NCBI GenBank assembly: GCA_016713305.1
Contig: JADJPK010000018.1
Span: forward strand, 1-64,000
Length of the DNA stretch: 64,000 nt
Source of the DNA: Betaproteobacteria bacterium
GTDB taxonomy: Bacteria; Pseudomonadota; Gammaproteobacteria; Burkholderiales; Ga0077523
Direction of reading: 5' to 3'
Positions 34,519-43,372 of the stretch are shown one piece after another (the first letter of the stretch is position 1; each line of letters begins with the position of its first letter). The position numbers were made by a program, and so were the translations under genes. The notes under the pieces were generated by a model. The model worked only from the letters and a program-made list of their open reading frames with translations. It was not told the origin of the DNA and made no database searches.

Positions 34519-36573
34519 TCACTCCAGTCGGAACACGATGGGGATCATGACGGTGAATTCCCTGCCCTTGAAGTCGTCGGGCGGCCTGGGCAGCGTCCGG
34601 ACCCGCTTGACCTTCTCGATGGCTTCCTCGTCCAGCAGCGCGAACCCGCTGGACTTCGCCACCGTCACGTCCTTGATCTTCGCATCGCGCCCCATCCGGA
34701 CCAGGACCTCGGTGGTTCCCTGCTGTCCCGTCATCTGCGCCCGCTTGGGATAGCGCTGGTCCTTGCCGATCTCGCGGGACAGACGCAGACCGTACGCTTC
34801 CAATGCGGCACGATCCACGGCGCCCGTGCCCGGGACCGGTGCGATCTCGGGACGCGAGGTGCCTTCCGCCGCGGCCTGCGGACCGGAAGCATGCGCCGAT
34901 TCGGGTTTTCCTCGTCCCAGAACGGGCGCGGCGGGCAGCGAAGGCACGGCCGAGGGCTTGGGCCGCCCCGGGGCCGCCGCGCTCACGACGATGGCGGGGC
35001 GATCCACGCTGATGGCAGGACGCGGTTCCTTGGCAGGCTCCGTCCGCGCGGCCTGGAGTTCCGGCCGCGCGGCGGAAGATGCCGGAGGTACGACGTCCGC
35101 GGATCTGGCCGTGGCCGGTTTCTCCAGGGCGACGTCGGGACGCGCGGTCCGCGTCACCTCGGGCCGTGTCTCCACTCGATGTGCCTCGGGAACCGGCTTG
35201 ATGGGAGGCACGGGCCGGTCCAGGGGCGCCACAGCGACCGGGGTGTCGCGGGCGGGTGCTTCGGCGATCACGGGACGCTCGGCGGGACGCGTCTCGGGCC
35301 GCACGATGGGCACAGGCGCGGGTCTGGACACCGGCGAGGATTCCGTCCGCAGCACCGGGGCAGCCGTCGACCGCGGCCCTTCGACGCTCTCGTGCGCATC
35401 CGGCATGACGGATACGGCGGGCTTGGCAACAACCACCGTTTCGCTTCGCGCGGGAGCACGCGCAGACTCGGCAGGACGGGCCACGATGGCGGGCGCGGCA
35501 CCGTCGGGGCGGGTTTCGACCGGGGGACGAGCCGACGGCGCAGCGGCCACCGCGGGCCGGACATCGGGACGGGGATCCGGACGAACATCCGGCTTGAGCT
35601 CCGGACGTGCCGGCGCAACGGCCTCCACCCGGTGGGGCGCACGATGATCCTCGCGCGGAGCGGGGACCGCCGCACCCGCCCGCGGAACGTCGAGCGATGC
35701 TTCCGCACGGATCGCCGCGCGGATCTCCGGCTGCAGCGACGGCTTCGGGGCAGCCACCGGATCGGGCCTGCGCGCCGCGGGTGCGTCCGCACTGGCTTGC
35801 ACGGAAGGGGCCGTGAGCCTGGGAACGTCGGTCGACGCCTCCGGACGGATCGCCGCGCGGATCTCCGGTTGCAAGGACGGCTTCGGGGCAGCCACCGGAT
35901 CGGGCCTGCGCGCTGCGGGTACGTCCGCACTGGCCTGCACCGAAGGGGCCGTGAGCCTGGGAACGTCGGTCGACGCCTGAAGCCTCGGCGCTGCCCGCAG
36001 GTCCGGCACGGCCTTCGCGCCTGCGAGGGGACGCGATTCGGAACGTGCCGGCTGGGGAAGTACCGTGGCGTCCGGAACGGCGAGCTGACGCGGATCGAGC
36101 CGGGGCGCAGCAGCCCCGACCTCGGGCCGGACAGTCCCTGCAATTCTCGGCGCGGTATCGATGCGCGGCTGGACAGGGCTTGCCGGAGGAGCCGGAAGCG
36201 ATGGCGGAGGTAGATCCGCCTTCGCAGAAAGCCGGGGCGCAGATGCGGCCTTGCGCGGGGGCTTTCCCTTGGCAAGCTTCACAGGCTTCGGCGCGGGCTT
36301 CGGCTTCACCACCGGTTCAGGTGGTGGCTCGGGCGGCGGTGGCGGCGGTTTCGCGGGTTCGATCAGGCGGATCTCGACGACTTCCGTCTTGCGCGCCTGC
36401 GGCCTGCGGACCTCGGGCCCGAATGCAACGAACAGAACGTGTGCGAGCAACGAGACGGCAAAGGCCGCGATGAACGAGCGGTCGGCATACCACGGCGAGT
36501 TGCGCGAGGACGACACCGCGCCGTACGTGCTGTCGTGCAACGAACTGGCGCGGCGCTCAGAGCCGTGAATCAT
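34519..36573 (-). CDS. tonB: Unusually long Ala/Pro-rich TonB energy transducer
   Basis: About 684 residues, against 220-350 for usual TonB. An N-terminal anchor (FIAAFAVSLLAHVLFVAFGP) is followed by a PKPAPKPVKLAKGK-type proline/lysine stretch and a very long linker of Pro, Ala, Arg and Asp. It ends in a TonB C-terminal domain (TEVLVRMGRDAKIKDVTVAK, then SSGFALLDEEAIEKVKRVRT). TonB spans the periplasm and transmits energy to receptors such as the PqqU-like one encoded 4 kb downstream on the same strand. The linker includes a 46-residue tandem duplication. The start may be later (GTG near 36516). It heads the tonB-pip-kinase-regulator run and is divergent from pqqABCDE. Confidence 0.85.
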   Translation of the reverse strand: MIHGSERRASSLHDSTYGAVSSSRNSPWYADRSFIAAFAVSLLAHVLFVAFGPEVRRPQARKTEVVEIRLIEPAKPPPPPPEPPPEPVVKPKPAPKPVKLAKGKPPRKAASAPRLSAKADLPPPSLPAPPASPVQPRIDTAPRIAGTVRPEVGAAAPRLDPRQLAVPDATVLPQPARSESRPLAGAKAVPDLRAAPRLQASTDVPRLTAPSVQASADVPAARRPDPVAAPKPSLQPEIRAAIRPEASTDVPRLTAPSVQASADAPAARRPDPVAAPKPSLQPEIRAAIRAEASLDVPRAGAAVPAPREDHRAPHRVEAVAPARPELKPDVRPDPRPDVRPAVAAAPSARPPVETRPDGAAPAIVARPAESARAPARSETVVVAKPAVSVMPDAHESVEGPRSTAAPVLRTESSPVSRPAPVPIVRPETRPAERPVIAEAPARDTPVAVAPLDRPVPPIKPVPEAHRVETRPEVTRTARPDVALEKPATARSADVVPPASSAARPELQAARTEPAKEPRPAISVDRPAIVVSAAAPGRPKPSAVPSLPAAPVLGRGKPESAHASGPQAAAEGTSRPEIAPVPGTGAVDRAALEAYGLRLSREIGKDQRYPKRAQMTGQQGTTEVLVRMGRDAKIKDVTVAKSSGFALLDEEAIEKVKRVRTLPRPPDDFKGREFTVMIPIVFRLE
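35697..35978 (-). repeat. Two 138-bp in-frame tandem repeats in tonB
   Basis: Copies at about 35697-35834 and 35835-35978 differ at only a few bases and encode a 46-residue unit with ASTDVPRLTAPSVQAS and PSLQPEIRAAIR. This lengthens the proline-rich periplasmic spacer of TonB. Confidence 0.85.
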
Positions 36574-36596
36574 CACCCGCGCGCCGGGCCGCGAAA

Positions 36597-36613
36597 CTCA
36601 TGAATTTCATGAG
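36597..36613. promoter_or_regulatory. Palindrome CTCATGA-ATT-TCATGAG between tonB and pqqABCDE
   Basis: Same arms and spacing as at 31094-31110; only the spacer differs. It lies 186 bases before the third pqqA and about 25 bases before the annotated tonB start, so it could act on both divergent units. The closeness to tonB implies either repression there or a later tonB start. Confidence 0.65.
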
Positions 36614-36798
36614 ACCACATTGCTGATTTTTTCGAGGGAAGGTGCTGCCGCATGCAAGAGACTTGCGTCCCAGGAGTCGTCGATGCCGATCCCGGAAGCC
36701 CTCTGCCGGGGTGCGGAACAGGATGGGACCGACGACTCCGAGAAGAGCGGCATTGCAGTGCCGCTCATCCCTGAACTCTCTATCACCTGGAGGTCATC

Positions 36799-36870
36799 AT
36801 GTGGAGCAAGCCTGAATACACCGAAATGCGTTTCGGATTCGAAGTCACGATGTACATCGCGAATCGCTGA
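36799..36870 (+). CDS. pqqA: PqqA precursor peptide of the biosynthetic operon
   Basis: A 23-residue precursor beginning [10 protein letters not shown] and ending [10 protein letters not shown]. It differs from the tandem copies only at residue 3 (Ser for Thr). Glu15 and Tyr19 are conserved. GGAGG precedes ATG. pqqB follows after 95 bases that contain a hairpin. Codon differences from the tandem copies show it is an older, separate copy. Confidence 0.95.
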   Translation: MWSKPEYTEMRFGFEVTMYIANR

Positions 36871-36885
36871 TTCGCGACGACGGTC

Positions 36886-36912
36886 CGCGAAGGGTCCCCC
36901 GGATCCTTCGCG
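36886..36912 (+). terminator. Hairpin between pqqA and pqqB (attenuator)
   Basis: A 12-base stem with one mismatch (CGCGAAGGGTCC and GGATCCTTCGCG) around CCC, beginning 15 bases after the pqqA stop. There is no T tract, so it may stabilise the short pqqA message or pause polymerase rather than terminate fully. Confidence 0.6.
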
Positions 36913-36965
36913 TGTCCAGGCGCCTGCCCCGGCGCTGAATCGCTCGATCAAGTCCAGGCAAAGTC

Positions 36966-37880
36966 ATGAAGATCCGTGTTCTGGGTGCCGCCGCGGGCGG
37001 CGGATTTCCCCAGTGGAACTGCAACTGTCCCAACTGCGACGGTCTGCGCAAGGGAACGATGCGGGCATCGGCCAGGACTCAGTCGTCCATCGCGGTGAGC
37101 GGCAATGGCGTCGATTGGGTGCTGTTCAACGCATCCCCCGACATCCTCGCGCAGATCAAGTCCTTTCCCGCGCTGCAGCCCGCGCGCTCGTTGCGGGACA
37201 CCGGCATCCGGGCCGTGGTGCTCATGGACGGGCAGATCGATCACACCACCGGCCTGCTGATGCTGCGCGAAGGCAAGCCACTCGAACTGTACTGCACGGA
37301 CATGGTCCGAGAGGACATGACCACGGGAAATCCGTTGTTCAACATTCTCGGGCACTACTGCGGCGTGCACTGGCACCGCATTCCGGTGGAACCGGAGAAC
37401 CGCTTCGAGATTCCCGGTGCCGAACAGCTGCAGTTCACCTCAGTAGTGCTCAGGAGCAAGGCGCCTCCCTATTCTCCGCACCGCGACAATCCGCACGACG
37501 GCGACAACATCGGCATGTTCATCCGGGATGCACGAACCGGCGGATCGCTGTTCTACGCCCCCGGCCTGGGAGAGATCGAACCTCATCTGAAGCCCTATCT
37601 GGAGACGGCGGACTGCGTCATGGTGGATGGGACCTTCTGGACCGATGACGAAATGGTCACGCTGGGCATCTCCCGCAAGCGGGCCCGCGACATCGGCCAT
37701 CTGCCGCAGTCTGGTCCGGGCGGCATGATGGAAGTGCTGACGCCGTTGCGCGCGCGCCGCAAGGTGCTCATCCACATCAACAACACCAATCCGATCCTGA
37801 ACGAGGACTCGCCGGAGCGCGCCGCGCTCGCAAGGGCGGGCATCGAGATCGCGTTCGACGGAATGGACATCGAGATCTGA
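36966..37880 (+). CDS. pqqB: PQQ biosynthesis protein PqqB
   Basis: A 304-residue metallo-beta-lactamase-fold protein. The N-terminus [20 protein letters not shown] with the CNCPNC zinc site is diagnostic. The motif [15 protein letters not shown] replaces the usual HxHxDH, as in all PqqB, and the region [20 protein letters not shown] and [15 protein letters not shown] match. PqqB hydroxylates the tyrosine-derived part of the PqqA product and works before PqqC in the cytoplasm. The length is normal. It opens the tight pqqBCDE run, with pqqC starting 12 bases after its stop. Confidence 0.96.
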   Translation: MKIRVLGAAAGGGFPQWNCNCPNCDGLRKGTMRASARTQSSIAVSGNGVDWVLFNASPDILAQIKSFPALQPARSLRDTGIRAVVLMDGQIDHTTGLLMLREGKPLELYCTDMVREDMTTGNPLFNILGHYCGVHWHRIPVEPENRFEIPGAEQLQFTSVVLRSKAPPYSPHRDNPHDGDNIGMFIRDARTGGSLFYAPGLGEIEPHLKPYLETADCVMVDGTFWTDDEMVTLGISRKRARDIGHLPQSGPGGMMEVLTPLRARRKVLIHINNTNPILNEDSPERAALARAGIEIAFDGMDIEI

Positions 37881-37891
37881 GGAACACGCTC

Positions 37892-38611
37892 ATGGGAATG
37901 GCCGAGAACCTGCCCTGGACCCGGGAAGAATTCGAACAGCAGTTGCGTGCGAAGGGCAGCCGGTACCACATCTATCACCCGTACCACGTGGCGATGAACA
38001 GCGGCAAGCTGTCCCGCGAGCAGATCCAGGGATGGGTGTGCAATCGCTTCTACTACCAGATCGCGATCCCGGTGAAGGACGCCGCGGTGATGTCCAACAT
38101 GCCGGACCGCGATCATCGGCGGTTGTGGATCCAGCGCATCATCGATCACGATGGCACGGCAGGCGACGAAGGCGGCATCGAAGCGTGGCTCACGCTCGCC
38201 GACGCGGTGGGATTGCAGCGCTCCGAAGTGACCTCGCTCCAGCACGTGCTGCCCGGCGTCCGCTTCGCGGTGGATGCATACATCAACTTCGCCCGCACCC
38301 GGCCATGGCAGGAAGCCGTGTGCTCCTCCCTCACCGAACTCTTCGCGCCGGAGATCCACAAGGAACGCCTGGCCAACTGGCCGCAGCACTATCCATGGAT
38401 CGACCAGTCGGGGTACGCCTACTTCCGCAAGCGCCTGTCGGAAGCACGCCGCGATGTCGAGCATGGGCTGCGGGTGACGCTTGATTACTTCCGCACCCGC
38501 GAACAGCAGCAGCGTGCGCTGGACATCGTGCAGTTCAAGCTGGATGTGCTGTGGACCATGTGCGACGCGATGATGGTCAACTACGGCATCGGCGCGCACC
38601 GGGTGGGCTGA
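37892..38611 (+). CDS. pqqC: Pyrroloquinoline-quinone synthase PqqC
   Basis: A 239-residue cofactorless oxidase that performs the last ring closure and eight-electron oxidation to PQQ. Conserved segments are [60 protein letters not shown] and [17 protein letters not shown]. The helical-bundle core and the HDG and YFR residues that hold the substrate and oxygen are present. The length equals characterised PqqC proteins. pqqD begins one base after its stop. Confidence 0.96.
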   Translation: MGMAENLPWTREEFEQQLRAKGSRYHIYHPYHVAMNSGKLSREQIQGWVCNRFYYQIAIPVKDAAVMSNMPDRDHRRLWIQRIIDHDGTAGDEGGIEAWLTLADAVGLQRSEVTSLQHVLPGVRFAVDAYINFARTRPWQEAVCSSLTELFAPEIHKERLANWPQHYPWIDQSGYAYFRKRLSEARRDVEHGLRVTLDYFRTREQQQRALDIVQFKLDVLWTMCDAMMVNYGIGAHRVG

Positions 38612-38612
38612 C

Positions 38613-38915
38613 ATGGGCGAGCCCAGGCGTGTCGCCTTCGATCACTCCGTACCGCTGTCGATCGCGAAGTACTTCCGGTTCCAGTGGGAACCCGCGCAGA
38701 ACTGTCACGTGCTCCTGTACCCCGAAGGCATGGTGAAACTGCCCGGCAGCGCCGGCGAGATCATGAAGCGGGTGGACGGCACGAAGAGTCTCGACAGCAT
38801 CGTCGAGGCTCTCCAGTCGGCATTTCCGGAGGCGCCGGATCTGCGTGCCGACGTGGTGGATTTCCTGGAGGTGGCACATGGGAACGGCTGGATCCGCCCC
38901 GCGAACGCCCAGTAG
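38613..38915 (+). CDS. pqqD: PqqA-binding chaperone PqqD
   Basis: A 100-residue RiPP recognition element that binds PqqA and presents it to PqqE. The family pattern is seen in [20 protein letters not shown], where LPEGMV.LN is usual, and in [14 protein letters not shown]. An N-terminal extension [20 protein letters not shown] matches full-length PqqD. Its end overlaps the start of pqqE by 38 bases, consistent with stoichiometric production of a PqqD-PqqE pair. Confidence 0.93.
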   Translation: MGEPRRVAFDHSVPLSIAKYFRFQWEPAQNCHVLLYPEGMVKLPGSAGEIMKRVDGTKSLDSIVEALQSAFPEAPDLRADVVDFLEVAHGNGWIRPANAQ

Positions 38916-40041
38916 TCCGCACTGGCTCAATGCGGAGCTGACGTACAAGTGCCCTTTGCACTGCGTCTTCTGCTACAACCCCGTCGACTACGCCGGATAC
39001 GGCCCCGAACTGACGACCGAGGAATGGCTGCGGGTGCTGAGGCAGGGTCGCGAGCTGGGACTGGTGCAGCTCGGCCTGTCCGGGGGCGAGCCGTTGATGC
39101 GCGACGACCTCGAAGTCATCATCGCGGAAGCCGGACGCCTGGGCTATTACACGAACCTCATCACGTCGGGCATCGGACTCACCGAGAAACGGATCGCCGC
39201 CTTCAAGGAGGGCGGCCTCAACCACATCCAGCTCTCGTTCCAGGACTCCTCGCGCGAGATGAACGACTGGCTCTCCAGCACCAAGACGTTCGAGCTGAAG
39301 AAGCGCGCGGCGGATCTCATCCAGAAATACGACTATCCGATGGTCTTCAACTGCGTGATGCACAGGCACAACCTGGATCACACGCAGCAGATTCTCGAGA
39401 TGGCCGAGACTCTGGGTGCGGAGTTCGTCGAATTGGCAAACACGCAGTTCTACGCGTGGGCGATGGAGAATCGCGAGCAACTGATGCCCACACGGGAACA
39501 GTTGCAGCATGCCGAAGCCGTGACCAACGCATTCCGCGCGAAGGTCGGCGACAAGATGAAGATCTACTTCGTCAATCCCGACTACTACGAATCGCGCCCC
39601 AAGGCCTGCATGAATGGCTGGGGATCGATCTTCGTCAACATCGCGGCCGATGGCGTGGTGCTGCCCTGTCACGAAGCGCGGATGCTGCCGGGCCTCTCCT
39701 TCCCCAACGTGAAGGATCACGATCTGCGCTGGATCTGGTACGACTCGCCGGGCTTCAACGCCTACCGGGGAGACGGCTGGATGAAGGAGCCTTGCCGCAC
39801 GTGCCCGGAGAAGGAGAAGGACTTCGGCGGCTGCCGTTGCCAGGCTTTCATGCTTACCGGGGACCCCGCCAACGCAGATCCGGTCTGCGATCTCTCTCCT
39901 CACCACGAACTCATCACGGAAGCGGTCGCGAGAGCGCAGGCTCCGCAACTGCCGGCCGGGGTCAAGCCGATCGTGTTTCGCGATGACCGCAATTCGCGGT
40001 CGTTTGCGGACGCGCGCGGGAAACTGCAGAAGGTCGAGTGA
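38878..40041 (+). CDS. pqqE: PqqA peptide cyclase, radical SAM enzyme PqqE
   Basis: A 387-residue radical SAM enzyme that joins Glu and Tyr of PqqA by a C-C bond. The SAM cluster is [11 protein letters not shown] with Cys25, Cys29 and Cys32. [13 protein letters not shown] contains the SAM-binding GGE motif. The C-terminal SPASM region has the auxiliary cluster cysteines in [18 protein letters not shown] and [22 protein letters not shown] 38878 is chosen because it follows CTGGAGGTG; the longer frame is inside pqqD. No pqqF or pqqG peptidase gene follows, unlike some clusters, so the protease step must be encoded elsewhere or by another enzyme. Confidence 0.96.
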   Translation: MGTAGSAPRTPSSPHWLNAELTYKCPLHCVFCYNPVDYAGYGPELTTEEWLRVLRQGRELGLVQLGLSGGEPLMRDDLEVIIAEAGRLGYYTNLITSGIGLTEKRIAAFKEGGLNHIQLSFQDSSREMNDWLSSTKTFELKKRAADLIQKYDYPMVFNCVMHRHNLDHTQQILEMAETLGAEFVELANTQFYAWAMENREQLMPTREQLQHAEAVTNAFRAKVGDKMKIYFVNPDYYESRPKACMNGWGSIFVNIAADGVVLPCHEARMLPGLSFPNVKDHDLRWIWYDSPGFNAYRGDGWMKEPCRTCPEKEKDFGGCRCQAFMLTGDPANADPVCDLSPHHELITEAVARAQAPQLPAGVKPIVFRDDRNSRSFADARGKLQKVE

Positions 40042-40081
40042 GGCATCGCGCGATCCCGCCGGGCGGGATCGCGCGATGCCT
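40041..40081. terminator. Bidirectional terminator between pqqE and slyD
   Basis: A perfect 19-base stem (40041-40059 with 40063-40081) around CGG. It overlaps the pqqE stop and lies 3 bases before the slyD stop codon. The stem is very long and GC-rich, with no T tract. Confidence 0.85.
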
Positions 40082-40083
40082 GT

Positions 40084-40572
40084 TCAGTGGTGGTGATGTC
40101 CGCCGGGGCCGTGCGCGTGCCCGTGGGAGATCTCTTCCCGGGAGGCCTTGCGCACTTCGGTGACCGTGCAGGAGAACTGCAGCGCCTTGCCGGCGAGCGG
40201 ATGATTCCCGTCGACGACCACCTTGTCGTCCGTGACGTCGGTGACCGTGTATACCGTCACGTGCCCGGATTCCTGCGACGTGCCCTGGAACTGCATGCCC
40301 ACCGCGACGTTCTTGGGAAACAGGTTGCGTGCCTCGATGCGGATCAACTGCGCGTCGTAGTCGCCGAAGGCATCTTCAGGTTCCAGCCGCACGGAACATT
40401 CGTCGCCGGCGCGCTTGCCCTCCAGCGCTTCCTCCACACGCGGAAAAATTCCGTGATGTCCGCCGTGCAGATAGGTGATGGGACTGTCGGTCTTTTCGAG
40501 CACGACGCCGTCGGTATCGGCCAGTTCGTAGCTCAGGGAGACGACGGTGTTCTTTTCTATGGCAACGCTCAT
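40084..40572 (-). CDS. slyD: FKBP-type peptidyl-prolyl isomerase SlyD
   Basis: A 162-residue cytoplasmic proline isomerase and chaperone. FKBP core: KNTVVSLSYELADTDGVVLE, YLHGGHHGIFPRVEEALEGK, the inserted IF (chaperone) domain including ARNLFPKNVAVGMQFQG, and VDGNHPLAGKALQFSCTV. The C-terminus is histidine-rich (HGHAHGPGGHHHH), like the metal-binding tail of SlyD. The start ATG 40572 overlaps the stop of bcp on the same strand, so the two genes are probably cotranscribed leftward. Confidence 0.92.
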   Translation of the reverse strand: MSVAIEKNTVVSLSYELADTDGVVLEKTDSPITYLHGGHHGIFPRVEEALEGKRAGDECSVRLEPEDAFGDYDAQLIRIEARNLFPKNVAVGMQFQGTSQESGHVTVYTVTDVTDDKVVVDGNHPLAGKALQFSCTVTEVRKASREEISHGHAHGPGGHHHH

Positions 40573-41036
40573 TGCATTCCTTTCAGGACGTTCAAGACTT
40601 CGTGGGCGTGGCCCCGCGGGCTCACGCCATACATGGCACGCACGACGTGCCCCCGGCGATCGATGACGAAAGTGGATCGCTGCACGCAGCGGCGGCGTCC
40701 CCCTTCGAATTCCTTCTCCACCAGCACGCCGTACTGGCGGCACACGTCTCCGTCGGGATCCGACAACAGTTCCACGGCGATGCCATGCTTGTCGCGGAAG
40801 GCGCCGTGCGCCAGGCAGTCGTCCATGCTGACCCCGAGGACGATCGCGTGATGCCGCTTGAAGGAGTCCTCGAGGTCGCTGAAATCGATGGCCTCGATGG
40901 TGCAGCCCGGCGTGTCATCCTTGATGTAGAAGTAAAGCACGACGTGGTTCCTGCCCAGGAACGAATCCAGACTGACCATGTTCATTTCCGCATCGGGCAG
41001 GTCGAAACGAGGCGCGGGGTCTCCTTCCTTCAGCAT
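40569..41036 (-). CDS. bcp: Thioredoxin-dependent peroxiredoxin (Bcp family)
   Basis: A 155-residue peroxidase. MLKEGDPAPRFDLPDAEMNM starts the domain; YFYIKDDTPGCTIEAIDFSD has the peroxidatic Cys in the Bcp-type PGCT motif. The resolving position and downstream segments ILGVSMDDCLAHGAFRDKHG and RSTFVIDRRGHVVRAMYGV follow. It reduces hydrogen peroxide and alkyl peroxides in the cytoplasm. The start is the ATG at 41036 (the frame is open further upstream). Its stop overlaps the slyD start. Confidence 0.9.
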   Translation of the reverse strand: MLKEGDPAPRFDLPDAEMNMVSLDSFLGRNHVVLYFYIKDDTPGCTIEAIDFSDLEDSFKRHHAIVLGVSMDDCLAHGAFRDKHGIAVELLSDPDGDVCRQYGVLVEKEFEGGRRRCVQRSTFVIDRRGHVVRAMYGVSPRGHAHEVLNVLKGMQ

Positions 41037-41109
41037 TGACGGCGGCTCCTCGATCACGTCACGATCGATTCTAACTGAATTGAATTGCGCATCTCCCCAC
41101 GAAGAGACG

Positions 41110-42261
41110 ATGACTGCCAGGGCCACGAAATCTGCTTCTGCCACCCCGCTTCTGGGCCGATCGACGCCGGCGGCGTTCATGCGAACGTACTGGCACCGCA
41201 GGGCACATCTGGTTCGGCAGGCGTTGCCCGGCTTCCACGGGATTCCTCGACCGGCGCGGCATGTTCGCGCTCGCCCAGCGTGACGACGTCGAGTCCAGAC
41301 TCGTCATCCGGCACGACAACTCGTGGGAACTGCGGCACGGGCCGTTCCGGCCGCGGGAGCTGGCCAAGCTGCCGGAACACGACTGGACTCTGCTCGCGCA
41401 GGGAGTGAATCTTCACGATGATCGAGGCGCCGCACTTCTCGACCGGTTCGGATTCCTGCCGCACGCCCGGCTGGACGATCTCATGGTGAGCTACGCGGTG
41501 CCCGGCGGTGGCGTCGGACCGCACTTCGACTCGTACGACGTCTTCCTGCTTCAGGGTCCCGGCCGGCGCCGCTGGCAGATCGGTTCCCAGGCCGATCTGT
41601 CACTTGTGGAGAATCTTCCCATCAAGATCCTCAAGCGATTCGAGCCCTCGCGGGAGTGGATCGTCGAATCCGGCGACATGCTGTACCTCCCCCCAAGTAC
41701 GCGCACGACGGCGTGGCCCTCGACGAATGCCTCACGTACTCCATCGGCTTTCGTGCACCTGCCTGCACCGAAATGGCCGGGCAGTTCCTCGCTGACCTGG
41801 CCGAAAGGGTGGAGCTGCCCGGGCGGTACGCGGATCCCGGTGCTGCGCCGACGCGCGCACCCGGCAGACTACCTTCCCGGTTGATCGATGCGGCCAGCGA
41901 CGCCATCCGGAAAGTGAGGTGGCAGCGCAGGGACGTCGAGGAATTCCTTGGACGCTACCTGTCCGAGCCGAAACCGCAGGTGTTCTTCGATCCGCCGGCG
42001 AGCGTCCCCGGTCCGGCCGCGTTCGCGCGGCTGCTCTGCCGGCGAAGCACCCGCCTGCACAGGAAATCGTCGATGCTGTACGGGAGCCGGACCGTGTTTC
42101 TCAACGGCGAGCCCTATCGCTTTCCCCGCGGAATCCCGGCCGTCCTTCGCGAACTGTCGGACTCGCGTCATGCGCTGGTGGGCGATGTTCCACGCCCCCT
42201 GGCAGAGCTGTTGCGGGAGTGGTATGCGAGCGGTTTCATCGTCATGGATCCGCCGGCCTGA
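41110..42261 (+). CDS. Cupin-4 / JmjC-type ribosomal oxygenase (RoxA-like), frameshifted
   Basis: A 2-oxoglutarate/Fe(II) oxygenase of about 380 residues. Enzymes of this type (YcfD/RoxA) hydroxylate an arginine of ribosomal protein L16. Joined frames give TPAAFMRTYWHRRAHLVRQA near the N-terminus, then GGVGPHFDSYDVFLLQGPGR with the iron-binding HxD, and PPKYAHDGVALDECLTYSIG with the distal His. The C-terminal winged-helix part VRWQRRDVEEFLGRYLSEPK follows. The frame changes near 41240 and 41695. It is transcribed divergently from bcp. Specificity for L16 is inferred from the overall domain order. Confidence 0.85.
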
Positions 42262-42318
42262 TCCCGGTTGCCGGCGCATGCGGCCCCTCACCGTTCGTTC
42301 GTCGAGAAGGAAGTGATC

Positions 42319-42815
42319 ATGAGCGACTCATCGTCCGAAATGAAACTGGAACGCTCCGTTTCCAGTCAAGCCGAGCTGGAGGAATGCGCGGATCTGATGC
42401 TGCCGCTGCGCGACGGCGGATCCTGCTGTTCGATCGGTCGCTGAGCCCGGCCTGGAACCGTCCGGCCCGAATCGATTCCCTGCGCGCGTTCTGTCTGGCG
42501 AGCCCGCGCAACGAGTTCCGAATCGCCTTGCATGACGCCTCCACCCTCAGACGTGACTGCCCTCGCCTGGCGGTCCTCATGGAAACCTTCGCCCACGTCA
42601 TCAGTGTGCGTGAGACCCGGCCCGAAGCCCGTCACGCGCAGGATCCCTTGACGATCGTGGACGACCGCCATTTTCTTCACCGGTTCCACGTGGACTCGCC
42701 GCGAGCTGCCTTCGCATTGAACGCGCCGGCGGAGACCAAGCCCTTGACCGAGCGGTTCCTCGAAATCTGGGCAGCGTCGGATCCTGCAAGCCCCGCGACG
42801 ACCCTCGGACTGTGA
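42319..42815 (+). CDS. Hypothetical protein, frameshifted
   Basis: The first frame, from ATG 42319 after GAAGGAAGTG, gives MSDSSSEMKLERSVSSQAEL and breaks near 42410. The second gives RRILLFDRSLSPAWNRPARI, then LRAFCLASPRNEFRIALHDA, VISVRETRPEARHAQDPLTI and FVDSPRAAFALN-type ends. Together about 165 residues, soluble, no signal. The strand/helix pattern and conserved DRSL and H-x-F residues resemble a small C-terminal domain found beside acetyltransferases in betaproteobacteria, but I cannot name it. It follows the cupin gene by 57 bases. Confidence 0.6.
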
Positions 42816-43016
42816 TTTTTTTGCGCGTTACCTCTGGAAATAGTTTGTAAGATCCTGTTACACTCCGCGCGTTCGCATGCATGAGTTGTTCATAAGTACT
42901 TGTCGGGATGTGGTGTCGTGCTTCCCGAATCGCTTGTGCAGTGCGACAGACTGGATTGATTTGCCGATGGTTTTACCGTTCGCTTCACTCGTTTCACTTA
43001 TTGGGACTGAACTCAC

Positions 43017-43268
43017 ATGACTCGCGCTCTCCTGATCGCTGCCCTGTTGGCCCTTGGCCTCGCCGCTTGCGGCAAGAAAGAAGAACCGGCGCCCCCGCCT
43101 CCTCCTCCCGCTGCGGAAAAGCCCGCCGAGCCCGCGCCCGCTGCTCCGGCGCCCGCCGACGCGGCCAAGCCGGCCGACGCTGCTGCTCCGGCCGACGCCG
43201 CCAAGCCGGCTGACGCTGCTGCTCCCGCCGCCGCGCCCGCCGAGCAGAAGCCCGAAGAGAAGAAGTAA
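43017..43268 (+). CDS. Small Ala/Pro-rich lipoprotein
   Basis: An 83-residue protein with a clear lipoprotein signal: LLIAALLALGLAACGKKEEP, lipobox LAAC. The mature part is almost only Ala, Pro, Asp, Glu and Lys, with a poly-Pro run (APPPPPPAAEK) and two copies of ADAAKPADAAAP encoded by a 36-base DNA repeat. It is expected to be anchored to the outer membrane with an extended Ala/Pro tail, which could act as a flexible spacer. The ending EQKPEEKK is charged. No family recognised. It has its own terminator 35 bases downstream. Confidence 0.75.
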   Translation: MTRALLIAALLALGLAACGKKEEPAPPPPPPAAEKPAEPAPAAPAPADAAKPADAAAPADAAKPADAAAPAAAPAEQKPEEKK

Positions 43269-43302
43269 TCTCGAGCGGGCAGTCGCCCGCTTCGTGCTGA
43301 AG

Positions 43303-43331
43303 GGCCGGTTCGAAAGAACCGGCCTTTTTTT
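43303..43331 (+). terminator. Rho-independent terminator of the Ala/Pro-rich lipoprotein gene
   Basis: Stem GGCCGGTTC / GAACCGGCC with a GAAA tetraloop followed by seven T residues. Textbook form, 35 bases after the stop codon. Confidence 0.95.
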
Positions 43332-43372
43332 CGTTCCGGCGGACGCGCCCCGCAAAGGTGGCGCATGGTCCC

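Noticed and set aside
41656..42261. The C-terminal cupin fragment as a separate gene
   Set aside because: It continues the same oxygenase after a one-base shift; the distal His motif lies across the junction.
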